Below are positions 31,991 to 42,000 of a stretch of 64,000 bases of DNA, one piece after another. Origin of the DNA: Sipunculus nudus (Eukaryota; Annelida; Sipuncula; Golfingiida; Sipunculidae); assembly GCA_026874595.1 (NCBI GenBank), contig CM049318.1, forward strand, positions 46,418,456 to 46,482,455, given 5' to 3'. Position numbers and translations under genes: made by a program. Every line of letters begins with the position of its first letter. The first letter of the stretch is position 1. The notes beneath the pieces were generated by a model. It saw nothing but the letters and a program-made list of their open reading frames with translations. It was not told the origin of the DNA and searched no databases.

Positions 31991-33309
31991 GACGGGGTTT
32001 AAGGCTGGAAGATCGCCTCTTTCGCGCAAAAAACATAGGCATATTTTGTTACAGAACGAGCGCGATACCCAAACACTGTGAACACTGTGTGTATCATTTT
32101 ATTGACATTGTCTGCAAGTGAAGCAGCTCATAACTATTTTATGCAAAAAAAATCCAAATATAGAAATGCTTATCTTGTAAATAAAACTTTTCAAATATAC
32201 TCAGGAAAAGATAAAACACCCGTTCCAGCTGGTAAAGAACATTAACTTATCTAGTCGCCGGTAGGTGGCAGTGTAGCACGATTTAATCGGACTCAATATT
32301 ATTAGGCCCTACCAAAAACTGAGTCCGATAGCCATACAGTGACAGTTTCTACAATATTAGCCTCAGACAACACACCACACAATGAACTTGTTACCAATGT
32401 CAACAGGTGTTATTACCCCGTGCAGCGAGTCACTCATCAAAGTGGGCCCGTTTAAATAAAATGTAACAAAAATTCTGGCCCTCAGTCCCTCGAGACAGCG
32501 AGGCTCCCGGTGAGGTATTCAAGTGCGCCCATTCAACTGTTCTTCTCTGTCTCCACATAACTCGCTTAAATGCCTCAGGTAAAAAAAAAGTCAGTAAATG
32601 TTTAACAATGATGGTCCAAGTTTAATTTTAGTTGCTTTCGAAACCAGGTAACACATACTTATTGGTGTAACTAGGGACCAATTGGTCTCGACGCTCAGCT
32701 GAATTTGTCTATAAGGATATTTTTAAAGGGACATAAACAGGAGCAATATTATTCCTATTTTATCACACTATCAGTTCAGTTTTGCTTTATATAAAAGTTT
32801 CCCAGCAAAACCATTCCAGCACACAGTCTCATTTCCTCGCATACGACTGTATAACACCTTGTTATAGCCCTGCGTGTTGGTAAACACAGTCTGTTTACCA
32901 TAACAAGGCCGCGTGACCGGAGGTCCGATTAAGACGGGCTACACGCGGTGTTTCAGCTAACGGGAACATGTATAACATTTTTTTAACCAAGTCAGTCTCC
33001 CGACGCACTGTTTAACGTTGACACCTGTAATCGCGCCCGGTTAACTGTTTTGAATACTCGTTCACAGGAGTAAGCAAACGGTTTAAAGGCAATATTTTGG
33101 CAGGAACAGATTTATTTTAGAGGGAAGAAGCTATTTTTCGTGTTAACTAAACATGCTTTATAGGTGACTGGGCCCCTTAAAGATTTTTTTTTTTCAGAAT
33201 GACGATCCTGTTACCTTAACCAATGACCTTGTGAACGTAAATTCTGAGAACTCATTTTCCTTGAACTTGCAGCATTTACATTGTTGTAACAATCTTTTAA
33301 AAATGAGGG

Positions 33310-34075
33310 TCCAGTGACGTTGACCTCTGATCAGGTAACCTCAAAATCCACGGATTCCCTCACTTTGGGCAAGTTAGCCATGTGTGAAAGATGGAAAGTT
33401 TGGGATGAAAAGTTTGATTCACAGTGCATCCACAATCTTTTAAAAGATGTGGCTCCAGTAACCTTAACCTTTTACCTCTGGACCCTGAAAAATCAAAATG
33501 TTTCTTACTAAACATTATAAATGGGTTATAAATTAATCAAGTTGTAAGCCAATCTTTCTACCAAGCAGAATTATCATCCAAAATTAATTTGGGAATGGAT
33601 GGTCCCTATGACATTGAACTTTGACGCTATGACCCCAAAGTCGAAAAGAATCTTCCCCTATTGGCAGGTGACCAATATATTGAAGATGGAAGGATGAAAA
33701 GATTGGCTTGAAATGCATACATTTTCTTTTCAAAGAAAAGGGTCCTGTGACCTTGACCATTGACCTTTGAAATCCAAAAATAGACAGGATTCTTACTTAA
33801 TGGTGAGCCATAAATAACTTAAGATTGAAACCAATATGACAAACGAAACTGGTGTTATCATCTGTAAACTAATTTGGGAACAGATGGCCCATGACCTTGA
33901 ACTTTGACCTTGTGACCCCAAATTCATAGATGCTCTCCCCATACAGGCAAGTCAGCTAAATGCGCCAGATGGAAAGTTTGGGATGGAAATCATTGCTTAA
34001 AATACAGCCATGATCGTTTTTTTAATAAGTGAGTCCTGTGACCTTGACCCTTGACATCATGACCCAAAAACCATA
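33310..34075. repeat. ~145 bp tandem array with TGACCTTGACCTTTGACC motifs, copy set 1
   Basis: Variants of GTGACCTTGACCTTTGACC occur at about 33318, 33463, 33610, 33750, 33893 and 34038, spacings 140-147 bp. Between them are related segments (GGTGGGCCATATAT-like, TGGAAAGTTTGGGATGAAAA, ATCATCTGGAAACAAA). The last unit leads to a GACGGGCAGACAGG tail near 34170-34200. Confidence 0.85.
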
Positions 34076-34324
34076 GTTTCTTGCTTTAGTAGTGGGCCAT
34101 ATGTTATTAATGTTGTTAATCCATATGTCATCCAACCTGGAGTTATCATCTGGAAACAAATTTTTGTCGATGGACGGATGGGCAGACGGGCAGACAGGGT
34201 CATTACAATAAGGCATCCACTTGTGGTCAATAAACACACCAGGTTTTTGGACACTAGTTGAAATCACAGCTGAGAAACTGACATGATTGTTGTCATTTTA
34301 TAGTAAACCAAATTGAAAAATATT

Positions 34325-34405
34325 CGTAACAAGCCCTACAGGCCTAATTCGAACCTGTGCAAGGGTTTATACACCAGGTATAATGCTTTAATGCTTGGCC
34401 ATTAG
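34325..34405 (-). mobile_element. tRNA-like pseudogene or SINE head
   Basis: The minus strand has box A-like TGGCCAAGCATTAAAGC and box B-like AGGTTCGAATTAGGCCT in the right order, with a T-arm that can pair (ACAGG.../...CCTGT). The acceptor stem is poor. Confidence 0.4.
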
Positions 34406-34499
34406 TTTTCAAGTAGGCCTACATGTCTTGTACACGACGAAGGTATCAGAGATGTATAAATATGCCTAATTTCAGGGTGATATCCCCTCCTGAGAAATA

Positions 34500-36600
34500 A
34501 GCAGGGTCATATACTGTAAAAAAAAACAGTAGGTGGCGCCACCAGTCTTGTTTAAGACAAAGCTTTACGATATGTATAAATTTGCCCAATTCCAGACTGA
34601 TATATCAAATTCCCCTGGAGAAATAAGCAGGCACATACACTGTGCAAAAGTCATTGTTGGTGGCGACACCTGTCTTTTGAACGAGAAAGCCATCATAGAC
34701 GCATAGACAATTCAATATATCAGGCCAATACATCAAACTTCTGGAGTTTAATGCACTGGACTGACTACGCTTAGGTGAGAAAGGCAGTTGCCCCGAGTGA
34801 ACTGTGACAAATTGCTGGCTCAAGCTACTGCACTGAGTGAACTCTTGACCTGCACCTGTGTAGACTGAGTGAACTCTTGACCTGTTGCATAATCTGACAG
34901 TTGGCAGTCTGTCAAGCTATTAATAGATCCAGACTGAACTTTGGTGCCAAATCTGATGCATTGGACAGAATGTAATAGCTATAAATAGAATCCAGCTACT
35001 GCACTGAGTGAACTCTTGACCTATAATTGGCTGTACTGGGTGAATTCTTGACCTGTTGCCTATTCTGATACAAGTGCCAGTCTGCCAAAGCTATAAACAT
35101 ATCCAGGTTGACCTTTGGTCTGTATCAAAATCTTATATAGTTGGCAGACTGCCAAGCTATTTAACCTGAAATCTAGTAGCATGATGTTATAGAGGCTAAT
35201 AAAATGGTGCCAGGCTAGATATAACTGCTTCACACTGCTAACATATATGGAAAAATGACTCAATTCAATCTCAATAATTCAGCCAAAATTCATTCATGTG
35301 GAAAAAGACAATTATTATAAGAATTATTGTGGGGATTATTCTTGTAAAATATTAAACAAATTGGCTTCAGTGGCGATAGTCGAAAAAACGTTTTGCAGGT
35401 TTATCAATCATATAGGAAAATACAGAAAACTGGCTAAGTTCAGCTTCCCGTAACTCATCCAAAAACACTGAACCAAAACAATTTGAACAAATTATCAACA
35501 TCTGAGGATAGTTAATGTGTGAGATTTAAGAATTTGGCCACTAAGCTAAAATTGGCTGTTATGGCATATGACTAGATTCAGCTTCCCTTGGCTCAGCCAA
35601 AAGTCACTAAACAGAGACCATTTGAACAAACTTCAAAAAGCAATACCCTAGGATCATTTCTGTGCGATATTAGACAATTTGGCCATATGGTTTCAGAGGA
35701 GAAGTTCTTTGAAGCCCTCAGTATGATACAGGCACTGATGACCCCATACAAAAAAGTCCGATGAAGGTGGCGCCACCATTACCTTATCTTCAGATATGAC
35801 TCATGCAACCAACATTGGCATAAAATTTGGTGATGATAGCTCCAGCCGTTTCTGAGATTGAAACTTCAGTATGCTTTTTTTGACAGGTGACCAAGTTCAA
35901 CTTCCTGTAACTCGGACCAAAATCACCGAACTGAAACCATTCGAATGAACTTGAGAGAGATGGTATTAGAAATTATTTCTGTAAAATATTGAACAATTTA
36001 GCTGGACTGTTCGGAGAAGAAGATTTTTTAAGTTTTTTTTTTAGCTTTTTCTCTATAAAATCTATGAAAATGCAGTTAGCCAAAAAATAAGCAAACTCTG
36101 ATACTTTTTCAGATGGCATTTTTTGCATTAAATTTCGTGATGCTAGCGCCTGTCGTTTTCGAGATAGTATGGGTTAACGTACAGACGACGGGCGACGCCA
36201 CACAATCGCATTAGCTCACAGATTCGCTAAAAATAAGAAAAGATACAGTTGGCGCCACCACTTTTCGGGAAATGACAAAACTATTCATGGTCAATATTCA
36301 AGGCAACATTCATGACAATCCATCCATTAATTATCAAGATATTGGAGGTTTTGTATAAAAATTTTTTTTTATTATTGTGGGAGGGGTATTTACAGGCCCC
36401 AAAGCTCGGAGCATATAAGTCGCAGTGAACTAATTTCAGGCTTCCAGGGAGATTTTTTATCGACCTCCCTAGAGTTTTAGTTACAGGCTTCCAGGGTCAG
36501 CGGTTACGATTTGTGCCCTGCCAACGGACGACCGGACGGACGACGGACAAAGCGCCATACCTATACCTCAGATGACTTACAGTCACCTGAGCTAAAAATG
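34500..36600. repeat. Diverged ~120-160 bp repeats and a conserved 3' tail
   Basis: From 34750 to 35160, units share CTGAGTGAACTCTTGACCT and CAGTCTGTCAAGCTAT. From 35300 to 36010, units share CAGCTTCCCGTAACTC-like and AACAATTTGGCC-like segments. 36480-36600 (GTTACGATTTGTGCC, ACGGACGACGGACAAAG, TCACCTGAGCTAAAAATG) matches ends of other copies at 55077-55190 and 58250-58350, so it marks the end of one dispersed element family. Confidence 0.6.
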
Positions 36601-36755
36601 TTGTAATCCTGTGTCTTGTTGTTAGCCAGTAAACAGGCAGTCGAAGATGAAACGGTTCCGTTGCGTATACCCTTGCTTAGAAACTCTCCCTGTATGGCTA
36701 TCGGACTCGATATATGGCAGGGCCTAATAATATTGAGTCCGATTAAATCGGGCTA

Positions 36756-38198
36756 GTGGCAGAGCTAACATAGCCGTATCCGCACTCGATTCGCATCTAA
36801 ACGGATTATACTAAAAGGGTTTATTTTTTGTCTCGAAGTAGTCCACTTTGCGTCTGCACTGTAGTTTGCTTCATAAAAGCCTAAACCGGTTTATACAACA
36901 CAACTTGAGTTTGCTGTACTCACTTGGTTCGTAATCCGATGTAGGCCTGCAACTGAGCGCTCCCTCGCGCAACGCATGACGGGACAATATCAAGAGCGGT
37001 AAAGGCCGCTCGCTGAAACTCGACTCATTCGGACTAGAAGCGGGTTTGCCTGTACGCACTAGAAACCGGTTTTCCGTAAACCAAACTACTGTAGACCACA
37101 TTTCAAGCGGACTACAGTAAACCGAACTGATGCAGATTAGTGGCCTTGTGTGGACAGAGTAAACCGATCCACGATGCGGATTATTTGCTAGTGCAGATAA
37201 GGCCTAAGAGTTTGGTCTTTCACAGATTCACTGCAAGCCTTTCGCGTCTGATATGCAAAATATGATATGATAAAATTTAAGTTACGAGTTAAACCTGGCG
37301 TTTCATAAATATCAAGAAAATAATATCACAATCACCTGTTGGCTAAAATACCCTTGATGCAGCAACCTAACACTGAATGTGTGTTTTACTGAACGCTTAA
37401 CTCCGTCACTTTTCACCTATTTTATATACTATAGTGGAATATTTGCACCTGTTTTGAACACCGTACATTGCGCATCAGATAGTATCTGACACGCTTTGTA
37501 TGCTTGCTGAAGACTTTGTTTAAACACATTACAAAGTGTCTAACGTCAGCGCCTAGCTGAATGCTAATACTTCATTTTACATAGCTGGCACAACATAAAT
37601 GCAAAATACTTTTACAAATTCCTTTACACAAATCATGGACAAAATGACACAAATCTAGATATCTGTTATATAAAACGATATCCTATGAATGCAAAGGCCC
37701 TAAATGTGACATGCATGACTGCGAGTGTTCATGAATATATTCTTGTGTTTGAAGTATATCACAACATATAACTATACTGGCGACAATATTTGACACATTT
37801 TAACCTGTTTAAGTCAAACATTTTTTTCTTAGTAAGTTATATCCCCTGCCTTGTTAACCCTTGATATACTTACCTATACCACTTGGATAATTAACAAAAT
37901 GGATGACAGATATGTCAGCTAGGGTTCCATAAATTTTAGTCTGAAAAGCATGTGTGTGTGTGCTTGCGCATGTATCATTGACCAAGTACAGACCTGGAGT
38001 GTACTGTAAAAAGAACTGGAATTGAAATAGAATAGAAACGAGAATTGAATAACCTGGAAAAAAATGAACTGATCTGTACTATTGAAACAAACTGGAACTA
38101 AATTGGAATAGAATGTTACAGGTTCAGAGGATTTGAGCTGAACCTGCTCTCACATTTCCTCAGTTTTGCTCAAAAGAAATTGCTCTCATCTTGTATGT
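36756..38198. other. Intergenic, no gene seen
   Basis: No exon, RNA gene or clear repeat recognised; one short minus-strand open frame at 36871-37101 has no support. Confidence 0.55.
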
Positions 38199-38520
38199 CC
38201 ACAATAAGTGGAGCATGGTCAGCTGCTGACTATTCTACAAAGAGCATTGTGAGCTGCTCACTGTTCCCCAAGGAGCATGGTCAGCTACTGACTGTTCTAC
38301 AAGGAGCATGTCGAGCTGCTCACTGTTCTACAAGGAGCATGTTGAGCTGCTCACTGTTCTACAAGGAGCATGGTGAGCTGCTCACTGTTTTACAAGGAGG
38401 ATGGTGAGCTGCTCACTGTTCTACAAGGAGCATGATGAGCTACTCTATATTCTACAATGACCATGGTGAGCTGCTCACTGTTACACAAGGAGCATGATCA
38501 GCTGCTCAATATTCCAGAAT
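38199..38520. repeat. 31 bp minisatellite, about 10 copies
   Basis: Variants of CTGTTCTACAAGGAGCATGG plus TGAGCTGCTCA. It lies about 290 bp beyond the stop of the death-domain gene. Confidence 0.93.
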
Positions 38521-38805
38521 TTCTGATGCTAGACCGATAGATAGATCTAGAAATTTGTTCTCAAACTTAGTGATACCTGGCAGGTATATAAATGCTGATA
38601 ATACATTCAAAGGTGCACAATAAAGGTTTCTATGGGAGAACTTGGCATTTTACAAGCCAAATATTTGAGAATATCGCTATGTAAGATATATTCCACCCCC
38701 ATCCCCCCCACCCCCCAAAAAATTTATCCACCTTTGCACGTTCACTGCAAAAATCTGACTGTTACAGCGACGTCCCAGAAAGTGACACAGTTAGCTCATT
38801 GTAAT

Positions 38806-39068
38806 TCACACGAGATGAGATGCCACGTCATCAAGGCCCATCGAACGAAGTATGCTTGCCAGAGCCTTTGCATTTTCAACGTCACTTCCAGCTGCGGCGT
38901 CCCGCCATTTATAGAGCGTTTGAAAGGCACACTGCTGACCGTCCCCGTTCATGAGGTCTGATATTCCTCTGATTTCCGTGTCTGGGAGGCCGAGTCGTCT
39001 GGCAAGCTCCTCCCAGTGATCTGTCAGCTTCTTGGAGATCAGCAACAGTCGGCGGTTGTTTATGGGAC
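38806..39068 (-). CDS. Death-domain gene exon 3
   Basis: Acceptor TGTCTGTGCCAG ends at 39069; after completing a Gly codon it reads PINNRRLLLISKKLTDHWEE through VASHLV-TGA. It holds the whole C-terminal Death domain with the typical W-E-E-L-A-R-x-L-G-L and Y-K-W motifs. Confidence 0.85.
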
Positions 39069-42000
39069 CTGGCACAGACACCAACATAAACAATTATCAT
39101 TTCATGTATATCATTGTCAAAGGGTTTCCTGCAATTAAAGGTATTTTTGGTGATATGGCAAGAAAGTAATTTCAAAACTAGACGACCAGAGGTCGAGCGC
39201 TTGCCGGAAATTGAAATAACAGATAGATGGAGAGACGATGCAGATTGTCGGTCTTCCATCAACTGAGTGAATTTCAGAGTAATTGCTGAGGAATTGCTGC
39301 CTGTAGAATGACATATATGACAAAAGAACATGAAGAAAAAAGCTGACAAAAACTGACAAACAGACAGACATAATGACACCACGAAACAATTGAGATAACA
39401 GATAGCAAGATAATAATATGGAGAAAGTATATAGGGAAAAAATGAGATATAGTTTGTGCAGACAAGGTTCACAGTTTTGGAGGGATGGCAAAAAACTGAT
39501 ATGGTGCAGTGGTTCGAGTGCAGCGCCCCCTAGCTGCAATATCACTCTGCGATATCATTGTATGACAAGCTGTACAAGTTTGAAAAGGATTCCTGCAAAA
39601 CTGTGGTTAGTACAATGCTATATGTGAGACGCAAGAACAAGCAAGCAGGCGAAATTGAGGACAACTCACAAACAGACAGGCAAACTGAAAAAGTGACACA
39701 AGCTTGAGACCAAATGATGTAAGCAGGTCATTGAGAAGACCCAGAGGGTAAAAATAAGCTATAATTTCTGTAATTGAGGTTTATAGTTTTGGAGATATGG
39801 CCAAAAAATGATATGTTGGGGAGGATCCTTTGCAGCACCCCCTAGCGGCCATATTTGAAAAATGAAAAAAACATTTCGAGATAATAGTGTAAGACAGTTT
39901 GTGACAGTAATGTACCAGTTTCAAAAGGATTCCTTCAAAATTTAGGCCTGTAGAATGTTATTTAGGCAAAGAACCAGCAAGCAGGCGAATTTGAGGACAA
40001 CTTGCAAACAGACAGACATACTGACAAAGTGACACAATATTTAGACCAGATGACTTTCACAGATTATGGAGAAGACCAAGAGGAAGAAACCAAGCTATAG
40101 TTTCTGTAACTGAGGTTTATAGTTTTGGAGATATTTCTAAAAAATTATATGTTCGGTAGGTTCAAGTGAAGCATCCCCTAGCGGACATATCCGGAAAATG
40201 AAAAATTTGTTTCAAGATATTTATGTCAGACATAAGATATATCAGTTTAAAAATGATTCCTGCATAATTGTGGACTCAAGTGTATCACTAAGTGATATCT
40301 CGAAATATCTCGTTTAACGAGATATTGTCCGAGATATTGCTAGACTTTTAATATAATCAAATAACACTACTTGTATGTTACCTCATGCAAAAAACTAGAT
40401 CTCTGTAGCTTTAAAACTGACGAACTTAGAAAAATAAGACCCCTTATTTTTGAATATCATGACTTTTCCCCAAAATGTGTAACCATGGTGATGGCAAATT
40501 TGAAAGAGCTACACACCAGAAGAAAGGCCTGGGAATGACGTTTAAAATGAGCAATGTTTGAAGAAGTTACCACTAATAGTAACAAAGATATGAAGAAAAA
40601 ACCGTTTTGTATACTTTTGATGACCTTGACCTTGACCTTTGACCTATATTGACCAAAAACAATAGGCTTCCTGGAATTTTGATTTTTGACCAGCTGTTTG
40701 AGTTTGAAAGCAATTCCTGCAAAACTGTGGCCTGTACAGAGTCCACAGACAAACAAACACACAAACAGACATACGCGACTGACCAACCAACTTGCCGAAA
40801 TCGAAGATTTCCGGCAAGCAATAAACTAGACGACCAGAGGTCGAGTTGAAATGACAGACAGATGGACAGACAGAACATATTGTGGGTTTTCTATTATTTG
40901 AATGACCCTCAGTGTTTGCTGAGAAGTTGTTGCCTGTAAAATGACATATCAGACAAAACAACGAGGAAGCAGACAAAGCTGACCACAAAAGACGAACAGA
41001 CAGACATACTGACACATCTGTGATAACAGATTACCAAACAAAAGTGCCAAAGGTAAAGAAGAGCAAAATTAGCGATAGTTTATGTAGATGAGGTTTATAA
41101 TTTTGGAGATATGGCCAAAACATGATATGTTGGGGAGGTGAAGGTGCAGCGCCCCCTAGTGGCTATATCCGGAAAATGAAAAAATCTGTTTTGAGATATT
41201 AGTGTAACACATAAGATGTACCAGTTTTAAAAGGATTCCTGAAAAAACTGTGGCCTGTAGAATGCTATATATGAGACGCAAGAACCAGCAAGTAGGCAGA
41301 TTTGAGGACAACTGACGAACAGACAGACACACTGACAAAGTGACACAAGATTGAGACCAGATGACATTACTAGGTCATGGAGAAGACTCAGGGAAAGAAA
41401 ATAAGCCATAGTTTCTGTAATTGAGGCTTTGGGTTTTAGAGATATAGTCAATATAATGATATGTGTGTGAGGGTCACGTGCAGCGCCACCTAGCAGCATA
41501 TCCGGAAAATGAACAAAATGTTTTGAGATATTTTTGTAAAATATAATATGCATCAGTTTTCAAATGCCTCTTTAAAAACTGTGGCCTGTAGAATGTTATA
41601 TGTGAGATGCAAGAATCAGCAAGCAACCAAATTTGAGGACAACTGACAAACAGACGGACACACTGACAAAGTGACACAAGATTGAGACCAGATGACATTA
41701 TCAGTTTATGGAGAGGACTCAAGGGAAAAAATAAGCTATAGTTTATGTGATTGAGGCTTTGGGTTTTAGAGATATGGCCAGTGTAATGATATATGTGTGA
41801 TGGTCGTATGCAGCGCCCCCTAGCAGCCATATTCAAAAAATGAAAAAACAATTTCGAGATACTAGTGTAGGACTTATGATATGTCAGTTTCAAAAAGATT
41901 CCTGCAATAATGTGGCCTTTGGCGCAAGATGAATGAAATCTCGAAATATCTCTATTCACAAGATATTTTACGAGATACTGCAAGACTTGTAATAAAATCT

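Larger units (their letters stand above)
30367..32273. other. Intergenic, no gene seen
   Basis: AT-rich sequence with (AT)n at 30718-30771 and (CT)n at 31933-31988. Open frames over the CT run are Ser/Leu or Arg/Glu alternations from the dinucleotide. Confidence 0.6.
32274..36755. mobile_element. Possible non-autonomous DNA transposon with ~63-80 bp terminal inverted repeats
   Basis: 32274-32336 (TAGCACGATTTAATCGGACT ... GATAGCCATA) is the near-exact reverse complement of 36693-36755, and weaker similarity extends about 17 bp further inward (GAGAGTTTCTA-like). Each end is itself a palindrome: ATCGGACTCA and TGAGTCCGAT face each other across about 25 bp. The flanks read GTG-TA and TA-GTGG, so a TA target duplication is possible but too short to prove. 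The ~4.4 kb interior has no transposase; it is mostly ~145 bp repeat arrays. Ends this alike over 4.5 kb suggest either one insertion or a late inverted duplication. Confidence 0.55.

Noticed and set aside
31752-32121. Ser-Leu and Arg-Glu repeat frames
   Set aside because: Translation of the CT microsatellite on both strands.
38909-39545. Long minus-strand frames of 187 and 136 codons next to the last death-domain exon
   Set aside because: They run through intron 2 sequence in other frames; the exon 3 frame with the Death domain is the supported one.
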